Assembly: GCA_022841905.1 (NCBI GenBank)
Contig: JALHQO010000008.1
Span: forward strand, 1 to 64,000
DNA from: Hyphomonadaceae bacterium
GTDB lineage: Bacteria; Pseudomonadota; Alphaproteobacteria; Caulobacterales; Aquidulcibacteraceae
Direction of reading: 5' to 3'
Length of the DNA: 64,000 nt
Shown: positions 36,939-46,536 of the stretch, piece after piece
Numbering within the stretch: position 1 is the first letter of the stretch
How the letters are laid out: the number at the start of each line of letters is the position of its first letter
Position numbers and translations under genes: made by a program
Notes under the pieces: model-generated
Databases searched by the model: none
Told to the model about the DNA's origin: nothing
Seen by the model: only the letters and a program-made list of their open reading frames with translations

Positions 36939-38740
36939 GAGCCGCCGACGCCTCCGCGCTTGTCAATGCAAGCCGGGAGTTGCTGGGCCTCAATGACGCT
37001 GTCGGCGCCGAACGCGTGCTGTCGCCGATCATGCCGCGTCTGCGCAGCGATCACGAAGCGCTCCATTTGATGGGCCTGATAAAGCGCACGCTCGGCCATC
37101 TCAACGAAGCCGAACGCTATCTGCGCAGCGCCGTCGCTTATTCGCTCAATGACGGCGGCTATTACAACGACCTCGCCGTTGTGCTGCAGGCGCTTGGCCA
37201 ACGTGAAGAGGCGATGCGGCTTTACCGCGCCGCGCTGGCGCTCGTGCCGCAAGCGACGTCAGTGCGCGTCAACATGGTGCGTTGCTTGATGGACGGCGAC
37301 GATCTCGCCGGCGCCGAACGCGAAGCCCGCGCCTTCGTGACCGCGCAGCCGAACGTGGAATCATGGACGCTGCTCGGCCAAGTGCAGCGTGCGCTGGAAA
37401 AGCACGAGGAAGCGCTCGCCTCCGCTACGGCGGCGCTCAAACTCGGCCCGCGTATGCGGGGCATACAGCACAATTACGCCATCGCGCTCGATCGCGTTGG
37501 CCGCCGCAGCGAAGCGCTCGACCTCTATCGCAAACTCGCCGCCGAAGATCTGGACACGAGCGAACTGGCGCTCAATCTGGCCCGCGCGCTCTATGCGGAA
37601 GGGCTGAAGAAGGACGCTGAGACAGCGCTCGAAGCCGCCATCGCCAAATGGCCCGGTTCGGTGGTGCTGCATTCGACGTTGGCGCGCGTGCGCGTTCTGC
37701 GCGGCGAGGGTGAGAAGGCGACGGCTCTGATCGAAGCCGACATGGCGCGCCGTCCCAACGATCTCGCGCTGCGGCTCGCATGTGTCGACGTGCTCCACCG
37801 CGCGCAACAGTTTCCGAAAGCGCTCGGCATTCTCGACGCCGCATTGCGCGCGGCGCCGGACAATCAAGCGCTGCTCACCGCGTCCGGCGTTATTCTCGAT
37901 GAACTCGAACGGCCGATGGATGGACTGAAAGTTTTGCGCCGCGTCGTCGAACTCTCGGGCGACACGCCCGCCGCCCAGCGTAATATGCTCTCGACCCTGA
38001 TCCGCGCCGGCCAGGCGAGCGAAGCGCTGACCTTGGTGCGTCAGTTGCGCGCCGCGGATCCTGATGAGCAATACCTCATCGCCTGCGAAGCGCTGGCGCT
38101 GCGCGTGCTCGGCGATCCGGCTTACGGCGCCTTGTTCGACTACGATCGCTACGTTCGCGGCTACGAAATTCCGGCGCCGCGCAATTTTTTCACGGCCGAA
38201 AACTTTAACACCTCGCTCGCAGAGCTGCTGCGCCGTCAGCATCGGCTGACTGCGCATCCGCTCGACCAAACGCTGCACAACGGCTCGCAAACGCCGCGCA
38301 CGTTGTTGGCGCTGGAAGACCCGATCATGGCGGCGTTCAAGGGTTCGATGGATGTCGCCGTGCGCGACTACATCTCGCGGCTGCGCGCCGACGAGAGCGA
38401 CCCGGTCGGCCGCCGCAAGCGCGATCGCTACCGGTTCAACGGCCTGTGGTCGACGCGGCTGACCAATGAAGGCTTCGTGCCCAATCAGATTCACGATCGC
38501 GGCTGGATCAGCGCGGTTTATTGGGTCGCGTACCAAAGCGCGGAGAAGCCGCGCGAACCGCATGCCGGCTGGCTCAAGTTCGGCGAACCGAACCGCCGCG
38601 TCGCCGCCGCGCCGGCCGAGCGCGCGCTTGAGCCGAAAGTCGGCACGCTGGTTCTGTTCCCGTCCTACATGTGGCATGGCGTCATTCCCTTCGAAGGCAG
38701 CGAGTATCTCTCCGCGTCCTTCGAGATCGTGCCGGCTTGA
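36935..38740 (+). CDS. TPR protein with C-terminal 2OG-Fe(II) oxygenase domain
   Basis: From ATG 36935 the 601-residue protein has about ten tetratricopeptide-like repeats (residues ~1-400, e.g. LNEAERYLRSAVAYSLNDGG and EEAMRLYRAALALVPQATSV). A C-terminal putative 2-oxoglutarate/Fe(II) dioxygenase domain of the PF13759 type follows, with VPNQIHDRGWISAVYWV (HxD), AGWLKFGEPN and GTLVLFPSYMWHGVIPFEG (distal His). It probably hydroxylates a protein or small-molecule substrate recruited through the TPR array; the substrate is unknown. It overlaps rluC by 4 nt, so it belongs to the crcB-rluC operon. Confidence 0.9.
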   Translation: MRAADASALVNASRELLGLNDAVGAERVLSPIMPRLRSDHEALHLMGLIKRTLGHLNEAERYLRSAVAYSLNDGGYYNDLAVVLQALGQREEAMRLYRAALALVPQATSVRVNMVRCLMDGDDLAGAEREARAFVTAQPNVESWTLLGQVQRALEKHEEALASATAALKLGPRMRGIQHNYAIALDRVGRRSEALDLYRKLAAEDLDTSELALNLARALYAEGLKKDAETALEAAIAKWPGSVVLHSTLARVRVLRGEGEKATALIEADMARRPNDLALRLACVDVLHRAQQFPKALGILDAALRAAPDNQALLTASGVILDELERPMDGLKVLRRVVELSGDTPAAQRNMLSTLIRAGQASEALTLVRQLRAADPDEQYLIACEALALRVLGDPAYGALFDYDRYVRGYEIPAPRNFFTAENFNTSLAELLRRQHRLTAHPLDQTLHNGSQTPRTLLALEDPIMAAFKGSMDVAVRDYISRLRADESDPVGRRKRDRYRFNGLWSTRLTNEGFVPNQIHDRGWISAVYWVAYQSAEKPREPHAGWLKFGEPNRRVAAAPAERALEPKVGTLVLFPSYMWHGVIPFEGSEYLSASFEIVPA

Positions 38741-38751
38741 ACGGGGGCCAC

Positions 38752-39462
38752 GTGAGCGAGTTGATCCGCCGTTTCTACAAAGCCGCGTCCGTCGCCGACG
38801 ATGGCGCCGGCATTCTGCTGGATGAGCGCCGGCTAAAGACACCGCGCGGCGCCGCCTTCGCTGCGCCGACGCGCGCGCTTGCTGAAGCGATGGCCAGTGA
38901 ATGGCATGCGCAGAGCGAACACATAGTCCCGTCGCGCATGCCGCTGACGCAGTTTGCATTCGCCGCCATCGACATCACGCCCTCGCGCCGCGACGAGATC
39001 GCCGACCACGTCGCCAAATTCGGCGAGACCGATCTGCTTTGCCACCGCGCCGCTGGGCCGCCTTCGCTCGTCACGCGTCAGACCATGCTCTGGGACCCGC
39101 TAGTGGCGCGGTCGGCGCGCGAGTTGGGCGTCATTTTGCCGGTGGTGGTGGGCGTGACGCCGGCGCCGACCAACGCCGAAGCGCTGGAAACACTGCGCGC
39201 GCACGCCGCCGCGCTCGACGATTTTCAGCTCACCGCCTTGGCGCAAGCCACCGGCGCTGCCGGCTCGGTGCTGATCGCGTTCGCCATGCTGCATGGACGC
39301 CTGACCGGCGAAGCCGCCTTCAACGCCGCAGCACTTGACGATATCTACAGCCTCGAAACCTGGGGCGAGGACGCCGAAGCCCGCGCCAGACTGGACAGGC
39401 TGCGCGCCGAGTTCGAAAACATTGCACGGTATATTGGGTTGTTGATGGATAGGCGTTCTTGA
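38752..39462 (+). CDS. ATP12-family F1-ATPase assembly chaperone
   Basis: The 236-residue protein starts at GTG 38752 behind ACGGGGGCC. It shows the ATP12 pattern: IRRFYKAASVADDGAGILLDERRLKTP, ALAEAMASEWHAQSEHI, PLTQFAFAAIDITPSRR, DLLCHRA and WDPLVARSARELG. ATP12 chaperones the F1 alpha subunit before assembly; in bacteria it is restricted mainly to alphaproteobacteria, as in mitochondria. It follows the TPR-oxygenase gene by 11 nt, probably in the same operon. Confidence 0.95.
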   Translation: MSELIRRFYKAASVADDGAGILLDERRLKTPRGAAFAAPTRALAEAMASEWHAQSEHIVPSRMPLTQFAFAAIDITPSRRDEIADHVAKFGETDLLCHRAAGPPSLVTRQTMLWDPLVARSARELGVILPVVVGVTPAPTNAEALETLRAHAAALDDFQLTALAQATGAAGSVLIAFAMLHGRLTGEAAFNAAALDDIYSLETWGEDAEARARLDRLRAEFENIARYIGLLMDRRS

Positions 39463-39482
39463 ATTCCGTATCGGTAGGATCA

Positions 39483-40034
39483 ATGCGCGCACTGCTCTTT
39501 TCGGCCATCTTGGCTTGCGGTTTGACCGGTTTTGCGGTCGCTGAGGAGTGGCGCGCGCCATTTGGCGATTTCACCATCACGCTGCCTGAGGGGTGGGTCG
39601 AGATTCGCAATCCGGCGCCGGGAGAGCTGGTTCGCTTGGGCCCCAGTCACAGCATGACCAGCGACAGAATACACGAGTGCAATTTCTCCTACGTTGAGCG
39701 CATGGCGCCCAGCGCGACGCAGGCGGGGGCCAACGCTGGGCTGGAGAGCATGGATGCCGAGAGGGCGTCCGCAGGATTCCCGCAAATGGTGGGTGTGCGT
39801 GCCTTTCGCAACGAAATCATTGATGGAGTTCGCGTCGCCACGATTGCCACTGATCAGCAGGACGGTGACGTCTATGCAAGGGCCGTGTTTGCCGTCGTTA
39901 AGCCGACAGGTGTCCGTATGTACATGATGTTTTGCAACGTCGGGACGCCCGTTGAGGATGCCGAAGTTGAGCAATTGTTTGAACTTGTTAGGGGTCTGCG
40001 CTTCTCTGAAGCCATCCCAAACACGAACCAATAA
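39483..40034 (+). CDS. secreted protein of unknown function
   Basis: The start is set at ATG 39483 with a TAGGAT site; the product begins [20 protein letters not shown], a cleavable signal peptide, and has 183 residues. The mature part contains [19 protein letters not shown], two Cys (in HECNFSY and FCNVG) and [21 protein letters not shown], compatible with a compact alpha/beta periplasmic domain. I do not recognise the family. Its base composition looks slightly less GC-rich than its neighbours. An alternative TTG at 39459 would overlap the ATP12 gene and put extra residues ahead of the signal peptide, which is less likely. Confidence 0.78.
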   Translation: MRALLFSAILACGLTGFAVAEEWRAPFGDFTITLPEGWVEIRNPAPGELVRLGPSHSMTSDRIHECNFSYVERMAPSATQAGANAGLESMDAERASAGFPQMVGVRAFRNEIIDGVRVATIATDQQDGDVYARAVFAVVKPTGVRMYMMFCNVGTPVEDAEVEQLFELVRGLRFSEAIPNTNQ

Positions 40035-40063
40035 TCCATCCATTCTGCCATAGAGACCACTCC

Positions 40064-41596
<1,533 letters not shown>

Positions 41597-41603
41597 GGTA
41601 AGA

Positions 41604-42494
41604 ATGAGCAAAGCAGCGGAGTTGTTTGCAGAGGGTGACGCGTGGACTGATCGGATTACGCGGCTGATGACGCCCATCCTGTTGGAGTGCGCAAAGTCGC
41701 AGCAAACCATGACGCACGGAGGCCTTCGCGATGAACTTGCGAAAAGGCATAGAGAGCGAGGTGCATTCGCAACCACCTACGGCTACCCCGCTGGAAAACT
41801 CGGAAGAATTTGCATCGCGCTCGGCGACGAGTGGGGCGAGCCTGTACCGCCCCTAAACGTAATCTTGGTCAACCAGAACACTGGCCTTCCTGGACACGGA
41901 GCCGACTACTACCTGAAACATTTTGTCCGTCAGGTCGGTGGTCGTCGTCTGACAAAATCGGACAGAGACGCTCTGGCTCAGGAGTCGATGGAGGCCGTCT
42001 TCAACTACCCCAAGCTAGATGCCTTCGCGAAGGCGTTAAGCCTGAGAGGCATTCGGCCGGATACGCCGAGCAAGGTGGACGCGATTGAACTGCCACAACT
42101 TCGTGTGCCGAGAGGTGGTGAGAGTGAGGCTCATAAGGTACTCAAGGCATGGGTGCAGAACAATCCCAACCGCTTCAAACGGTTCGGCGTCTTTCGAAAA
42201 GGTCAATCCGAAGCGTGCTTACCTTCGGGCGATGAGATTGACGTGTTGTTCACGAACGAGTCTCTCCGGCTTGGAGTTGAGGTCAAGGCAGGAGAAGCCT
42301 CCCAATCGGAGCTTTGCCGTGGTGTCTTCCAGTGTGTGAAGTATCGCGCTCTGCTACGAGCAGAAGCTAAGGCTAGGGCGGTGGTGCCTGCGGCACAGGC
42401 CATTCTGGTGACTACGGCGACGCCGGGAAAAACGGTCAAGTCACTCGCGAAACGCTTGGACGTCGAACTCGTTATCGTGCCAGTCCCGCGTTGA
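41604..42494 (+). CDS. putative winged-helix / PD-(D/E)XK nuclease-like protein
   Basis: The 296-residue product has an N-terminal ~110-residue domain (RLMTPILLECAKSQQTMTHG, YGYPAGKLGRICIAL, PPLNVILVNQNTGLPG) that resembles winged-helix modules attached to HNH and other nucleases. The C-terminal half has a PD-(D/E)XK-like core: SGDEIDVLFTNESLRLGVEVKAGEAS supplies D and ExK, followed by LCRGVFQCVKYRALLRAEAK, typical of Mrr/Holliday-junction-resolvase-like folds. It could be an orphan defence or repair nuclease. Composition is visibly less GC-rich, with AGA/AGG codons rare in its neighbours, which suggests transfer. It follows pccB by 7 nt with a GAGGTAAG site. No methyltransferase or partner gene is adjacent. 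The nuclease call is inference from motifs. Confidence 0.72.
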   Translation: MSKAAELFAEGDAWTDRITRLMTPILLECAKSQQTMTHGGLRDELAKRHRERGAFATTYGYPAGKLGRICIALGDEWGEPVPPLNVILVNQNTGLPGHGADYYLKHFVRQVGGRRLTKSDRDALAQESMEAVFNYPKLDAFAKALSLRGIRPDTPSKVDAIELPQLRVPRGGESEAHKVLKAWVQNNPNRFKRFGVFRKGQSEACLPSGDEIDVLFTNESLRLGVEVKAGEASQSELCRGVFQCVKYRALLRAEAKARAVVPAAQAILVTTATPGKTVKSLAKRLDVELVIVPVPR

Positions 42495-42506
42495 GTTTTT
42501 TCTAGT

Positions 42507-43100
42507 TTGATCACCCCCGCATCCTTCCCCACCGATCTCCCCGCCATCACGCAACTCTTCCGCGCCTACGCCGCGTCGCTGCCGATCGATCTTGGCTACC
42601 AGGGCTTTGACGGCGAGCTTCAATCCCTCCCCGGCAAGTACGCGCCGCCGCAAGGCGCGCTGCTGATTGCGCGCGATGCGGATGGCGCAGCGCTCGGCTA
42701 CGTCGCCATGCGTCCGCTCGATCCCTCTCCGCCAGGGGAGGGTGTCGCGCAGCGCGCGACGGGTGGGGCGGAAGCGCCAGTGTTAGAAAGTTCAGCGCCA
42801 TCGTCCCACCCGTCGCGAAGCAAGCTTCGCGACACCCTCCCTTCCAGGGAGGGAACGCTCGTCTGCGAAATGAAGCGGCTCTACGTGGCGCCGGAGGGCA
42901 GGGGCAAAGGCTTAGGCTTTCAGCTTGCGCTCGCCATCATCGAAGCCGCCCGCGCCGCTGGTTATCGCGAGATGCGGCTCGATACGCTGAGCTCGATGCA
43001 AGGCGCGCAAGCGCTCTACCGCGCGCTCGGCTTTGTCGAGATCGGCGCGTATTACGACACGCCGATCGAGGGGACGGTGTTTATGAGCTTGGCGCTCTAA
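42507..43100 (+). CDS. GNAT-family N-acetyltransferase containing an in-frame palindromic insert
   Basis: The acetyltransferase fold is clear on both sides of an insert: DLPAITQLFRAYAASLPIDLGYQGFDGEL and GALLIARDADGAALGYVAMRPLD before it, and CEMKRLYVAPEGRGKGLGFQLA (acetyl-CoA loop GRGKGLG) and YREMRLDTLSSMQGAQALY after it. Between LD and CEMKRL, where GNATs normally have a short turn, about 47 residues (PSPPGEGVAQRA... to ...SREGTLV) are encoded by a large inverted-repeat element at 42723-42853 that keeps the frame open. The start is a TTG with no obvious ribosome-binding site right after the nuclease-like gene, so the original 5' end may have been altered by that gene's arrival. Substrate unknown. 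Confidence 0.85.
   Translation: MITPASFPTDLPAITQLFRAYAASLPIDLGYQGFDGELQSLPGKYAPPQGALLIARDADGAALGYVAMRPLDPSPPGEGVAQRATGGAEAPVLESSAPSSHPSRSKLRDTLPSREGTLVCEMKRLYVAPEGRGKGLGFQLALAIIEAARAAGYREMRLDTLSSMQGAQALYRALGFVEIGAYYDTPIEGTVFMSLAL
42723..42853. repeat. palindromic repeat element inserted in a coding sequence
   Basis: Left arm 42736-42767 and right arm 42805-42841 are inverted copies: GGGAGGGTGTCGCG ... CGACGGGTGGG against CCCACCCGTCGCG ... CGCGACACCCTCCC. Each end has a small hairpin of its own (CCCTC/GAGGG at 42723-42742; CCCTCCC/GGGAGGG at 42835-42853). A non-palindromic centre of about 37 nt separates the arms. It resembles REP/RPE-type mobile palindromes. It lies wholly inside the GNAT gene, in frame. 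Confidence 0.88.
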
Positions 43101-43348
43101 GAGGGTCTGCGCGCTTCAGCGCAAAGTATCGCCGCTCTCCACGCAATCCGCCCATCTCTCCGTCCTGCCTCTCTCAAGTGTCCGCGAATTTGACGCGATA
43201 ATCTCCAGTCCGGTGTCCCTGAAATGTCGCGGCTTTAGCCGTCGTGCGAGTAGAGCTGGATATCCGGCTTTTCTATCCTTCGATGGGCCGCTCTGGTTTT
43301 GCGATGGGGGTCATCGCGCCGGGGGCGGGCGAGGGCTAGTTTGCGCCC

Positions 43349-43873
43349 ATGCGCGCTCTCATCGCCGCCCTCAGCTGCGCCCTTCTCGGCGCCTGCTCCG
43401 ACCCATCAAACGCGGTGGAAACAGCGGTTACAGCGGCGCCGACCGTGCTGGTCGGCGCCTATCGCGCGCTCACTGACGCAGCGCGCAGCGCGCCTGGCGA
43501 TGTCACGATCGAGCATGGCGGCCTGGTGTTTTCGCGCGGCGCCATTCTTTATACGCGCCGGCTGCAGCCGCGCGCGCCGAGCGAACGCATCGCGCGCGAC
43601 GGCTTGAGCTACGCCGCCGTGGTGCGCAGCGTCGATCTCAGCATCGAGCTGCGCCGCGTCACGGAAGAAACCTTGGCCAATGGCGCGGCCTCGCTCTGCG
43701 GCGTCGAGACGCCGGCCTATGTCGCGCTCGCCCACGATGAGCGCAGCGCCCATGTCACGGTGCTGGTGTTCGCCGGCGATGAACCGCCCGGCCCGCAAGC
43801 GACGCGAAGCCGGCTCTGCGGCAGCTTCGCCTACACGCTGCGCGAAAGCGGCCAGCACGGCGTCGTGCTGTGA
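43349..43873 (+). CDS. putative lipoprotein, unknown function
   Basis: The 174-residue protein starts MRALIAALSCALLGACSDP, a lipoprotein signal with lipobox LGAC. The rest has a possible helical start (VETAVTAAPTVLVGAYRALT), several beta strands (VTIEHGGLVFSRGAILYTRR) and two further Cys (ASLCGVE, SRLCGSF) that may pair. No family recognised. The 248 nt gap upstream (43101-43348) holds no gene I can support. The gene ends 1 nt before the convergent cupin gene. Confidence 0.78.
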   Translation: MRALIAALSCALLGACSDPSNAVETAVTAAPTVLVGAYRALTDAARSAPGDVTIEHGGLVFSRGAILYTRRLQPRAPSERIARDGLSYAAVVRSVDLSIELRRVTEETLANGAASLCGVETPAYVALAHDERSAHVTVLVFAGDEPPGPQATRSRLCGSFAYTLRESGQHGVVL

Positions 43874-43874
43874 G

Positions 43875-44363
43875 CTAGTCCGGCTTGCCGATCGGCTTGA
43901 TCGGCTCGCCCAGTTCGTAGAACTCGGCGCCTTTCTCGGTCTGCATGATCAGATAGCGCTTGTCGTGTTCGGGGTAGGAGACAACGTCGATCGGCTTGTC
44001 TTCGCCGCCCATCAGATAGGTGCACTCGTCGTCGAACGTATTGCGCAACAGGTGCGGCACGGAAGGCGTAGCAAAACCCATGAAATCGCCCGGCCCAACT
44101 TCCGCGCTCTTGCCGTCAATCTCAGCTATCGCGCGCCCGGAAAGAATAAAGATCCATTCTTCTTCGAGCATGTGAGCATGATACGCGAAACTATCCTTGC
44201 CCGGCGGCAAGCGCACTAAGCTCACATGCGCACGGCTCATGCCCGCCAAGCGCGAAAGCCCGGCGGCGCGGAAAAGCGAATTGGGATTGAGCTTTTGCGT
44301 GAACGGGCGGAACGCCGCTTGTTGTTCGGTGGCGCGCCACAGCGGTTTCTTGGACTCAGGCAT
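43875..44363 (-). CDS. cupin-domain protein
   Basis: From ATG 44363 the 162-residue protein has a single cupin barrel: HVSLVRLPPGKDSFAYHAHMLEEEWIFILSGRA is motif 1 (H-x-H and Glu metal ligands) and VGPGDFMGFATPSVPHLLRN is motif 2 (His). YLMGGEDKPIDVVSYPEHDK follows, a region often seen in cupins annotated as sugar or polyketide enzymes, but no substrate can be named. A TTG two codons earlier is less likely. It lies 39 nt downstream of bpt on the same strand and may be co-transcribed. Confidence 0.9.
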   Translation of the reverse strand: MPESKKPLWRATEQQAAFRPFTQKLNPNSLFRAAGLSRLAGMSRAHVSLVRLPPGKDSFAYHAHMLEEEWIFILSGRAIAEIDGKSAEVGPGDFMGFATPSVPHLLRNTFDDECTYLMGGEDKPIDVVSYPEHDKRYLIMQTEKGAEFYELGEPIKPIGKPD

Positions 44364-44402
44364 GGGCAAATCTATCCCACAGGCTGAGCGATAATCGAAA
44401 CG

Positions 44403-45146
44403 TTAGAACAGAACCGGCTCGTAAGGGCGCCACTCCCCCCCGAGCAGCAATTCCAGCGGCCGGAAACTCGCTTTGTAGTTCATCTTGTCGGAGCCCGAGA
44501 TCCAGTAGCCGAGATAGAGATGGGCAAAGCCGGCGGCGCGGGCCTGCTGGATGTGATCGAGGATGGTGTAGATGCCGAGGCTGCGGCGGCTCTCGGCGGG
44601 ATCGAAGAACGAATAGACCAGCGAGAGCCCGTCGCCGAGCACATCGACCAAAGCGGCCGCGGCGAGTTCGCCGCGATGGGGGCCAGCGCTGAAGCGATAC
44701 TCGACGATATGCGTGTGGACCGCGCTCTCTTCCACCATCGCGGCGTAGTCGCTGAAGGTCATGTCGGCCATGCCGCCTTCGGCGTGGCGCGAATTGAGGT
44801 AGCGGCGGAGCAGGCGGAATTGTTCTTGGGTCGCCTCAGCCGGACGCAGCGCGCGCGTCAGGTCGGCGTTCTTGGTGATGATCTTGCGCCAGCGGCGGTT
44901 GAAATCGAATCGCTCGACCGGCACCCGGGCCGAAACGCAGGCCTCGCACGCGTCGCAGGCTGGCCGGTAGGCGATGCTCTGGGAGCGGCGGAAGCCGGCA
45001 TGGGTGAGCACGTCGTGGAGATGCTCGGCGTCGAGCCCATCGAGCGCGGTGAAGACCTTCCGCTCGCGCTTGCCCGGCAGGTACGGGCAGGGCGATGTCG
45101 CGGTCAGAAAGAACCGCAGGTTCTTGGTTGGAAAAGGTTTCGTCAC
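44403..45146 (-). CDS. bpt: aspartate/glutamate leucyltransferase (Bpt), N-end rule pathway
   Basis: Adds Leu to proteins with N-terminal Asp or Glu, marking them for ClpS/ClpAP degradation. The protein shows FFLTATSPCPYLPGKRERKVF, YRPACDACEACVSARVPV with conserved Cys, FRLLRRYLNSRHAEGGMADM, LVYSFFDPAESRRSLGIYTI and YLGYWISGSDKMNYKASFRP, all typical of the Ate1/Bpt family. The start is placed at GTG 45146 (VTKPFPTKNLRFF, 247 residues); an in-frame TTG at 45167 would add seven residues. Exact start is uncertain. Confidence 0.94.
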   Translation of the reverse strand: MTKPFPTKNLRFFLTATSPCPYLPGKRERKVFTALDGLDAEHLHDVLTHAGFRRSQSIAYRPACDACEACVSARVPVERFDFNRRWRKIITKNADLTRALRPAEATQEQFRLLRRYLNSRHAEGGMADMTFSDYAAMVEESAVHTHIVEYRFSAGPHRGELAAAALVDVLGDGLSLVYSFFDPAESRRSLGIYTILDHIQQARAAGFAHLYLGYWISGSDKMNYKASFRPLELLLGGEWRPYEPVLF

Positions 45147-45390
45147 GCTGCGCCCATGGTCGCCCAACCTTGCACGGCGTCAAGCTTTCGCCGCCGTTCA
45201 CCCTGTCATTGCGCGTCATCGCGCTTAACAAACGCTTTCGCTTGACGGTCAGTCGCGCGGACTTAGGCGAAAAAGTAATCCACAAACGCCATTTCGCACT
45301 CCGATTTGGGGAAAAGTCTGATACCGTATGCGCCTCTGCCGCGCGGACTGGGGGAACGTACGGCCCGGATCAGCAGAGAGGGAGGCGCCG

Positions 45391-45612
45391 ATGGCGCAAC
45401 CTGTGACGACTATTCTATCGAGCCAGGGCGAGCTTGCCGCCAAGGCCAGACAGTTCACGAACGACACCAACGAAGCCAATCTCTTGGTCGGCAAAGTGGT
45501 GTCGCGCGCCTTCAGCACCTTCCGCGATACAGCCTCAGACGATGTGGTGCTGCACTCGATGCGCCGCGATCTCGATCGCCTGATCGACCAGCTCCGAAGC
45601 GCCAGGCTTTAG
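45391..45612 (+). CDS. small helical protein, unknown function
   Basis: ATG 45391 follows a strong GAGGGAGG site. The 73-residue product (MAQPVTTILSSQGELAAKA start) appears wholly alpha-helical, with ANLLVGKVVSRAFSTFRD and VVLHSMRRDLDRLIDQL segments faintly reminiscent of sigma-factor region 2 helices, which is not enough to assign a role. No signal peptide, so cytoplasmic. It diverges from bpt across a 240 nt gap and ends overlapping the convergent msrB gene by 4 nt. Confidence 0.75.
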   Translation: MAQPVTTILSSQGELAAKARQFTNDTNEANLLVGKVVSRAFSTFRDTASDDVVLHSMRRDLDRLIDQLRSARL

Positions 45613-46094
45613 GGCAGACGCTCAACGCGTCCGAGCGGATCGGGCAGCGGTTCGCCTTCAGCGACGAAGCTCAGCGAGACGGAATTGATGCAATAGCGCA
45701 AGCCCGTCGGGCGTGGACCGTCCGGAAAAACGTGGCCCTGGTGGCTGTCGCAACGCGCGCACCGGGTCTCGATCCGCCGCATGCCATAGGCGTTGTCCTC
45801 AATCCCGATCACGTGCTTGGGATCGATCGGCGCGGTGAAGCTCGGCCAGCCGGTGCCGCTATCGAATTTGGCGTCCCAGCGAAACAGCGGCAGCCCGCAC
45901 AGTCGGCAGCAATAAGCGCCGGACTTCTTCTGGCCGAGCAGCCCGCCGCAGAACGGAGCTTCGGTGCCGTGCTGCAGCAGCACGCGCCGCTCTTCGTCAT
46001 TGAGCGATGCCTCCAGCCGCACGCGCTCGTCATCGGTTGGCGGGGTGAGATCGAAGCCGAGTTGGGAAAGGGTCATGGCCGATAGGTGGGTCAT
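45609..46094 (-). CDS. msrB: peptide-methionine (R)-S-oxide reductase
   Basis: Repairs methionine-R-sulfoxide in proteins. The ~161-residue protein has the zinc cysteines CCRLCG and CARCDSHQGHVF, the motif FDSGTGWPSF, IDPKHVIGIEDN and the catalytic Cys in RYCINSVSLSF. The resolving Cys near the N-terminus (FCGGLL) may take part in recycling. Start at ATG 46094 is uncertain; ATG 46076 is possible. No signal peptide, so cytoplasmic. Confidence 0.96.
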   Translation of the reverse strand: MTHLSAMTLSQLGFDLTPPTDDERVRLEASLNDEERRVLLQHGTEAPFCGGLLGQKKSGAYCCRLCGLPLFRWDAKFDSGTGWPSFTAPIDPKHVIGIEDNAYGMRRIETRCARCDSHQGHVFPDGPRPTGLRYCINSVSLSFVAEGEPLPDPLGRVERLP

Positions 46095-46125
46095 GCCCTC
46101 CAATTCGTCCAGCCTTGCCCCGGTG

Positions 46126-46536
46126 TTACACCACCGTTTCGCGGTCGCCGTAGAGCTTGGCCAGATCGGCGACCAAGCTCTTCGCCCCGGCCCGGATTTG
46201 CTCGTCCGAGAACTTGCCGCGCAATTGTTTGGCGGCGTCCGCGAGCCCCTTGGGGGCGATGCCGAGTTTGCGCCGGTGCTTCTTGGCGATGTGCTCGACC
46301 AGCATGTCGGCCTTTTCCGCCGCAGGTCCGAGGATGGGCTTTAGCGTCTGCTCAAGCTCTCGCACCAGCGGGTCGCCCTTGCGCTTGGCTGCGCGCTTCT
46401 TGGCCGGAGCGATCGCCGCGAGCAGGGTCTTGTCGTCATGGGCGCGCACGGCCGCGAAGAGCTTCTTGAGTTCAGGTCGCGATCGCCCGCGCGATAGCGC
46501 CCGCAGGGCTTTGACTTGATCAGCGCTCAGCTTCAT
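46126..46536 (-). CDS. basic helical protein coupled to the TIR-ParA gene
   Basis: The 136-residue product is strongly basic and predicted all-helical: MKLSADQVKALRALSRGRSR, LLAAIAPAKKRAAKRKGDP, ADMLVEHIAKKHRRKLGIAP and LADAAKQLRGKFSDEQIRAG. No family recognised, no signal peptide or membrane segment. Its ATG overlaps the stop of the TIR-ParA gene (46533-46536), so the two proteins are probably made in fixed proportion. By analogy with ParA loci it could be the DNA- or nucleoid-binding partner that replaces ParB, but that is inference. Confidence 0.82.
   Translation of the reverse strand: MKLSADQVKALRALSRGRSRPELKKLFAAVRAHDDKTLLAAIAPAKKRAAKRKGDPLVRELEQTLKPILGPAAEKADMLVEHIAKKHRRKLGIAPKGLADAAKQLRGKFSDEQIRAGAKSLVADLAKLYGDRETVV

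Noticed and set aside
37361-38959. 532-codon minus-strand open frame opposite the TPR-oxygenase gene
   Set aside because: Overlaps conserved forward-strand coding motifs, and its translation is Arg/Ala/Gln-rich without domains.
43101-43348. Possible short genes in the 248 nt gap before the lipoprotein gene
   Set aside because: Candidate frames lack ribosome-binding sites and overlap the better-supported lipoprotein gene; nothing convincing remains.
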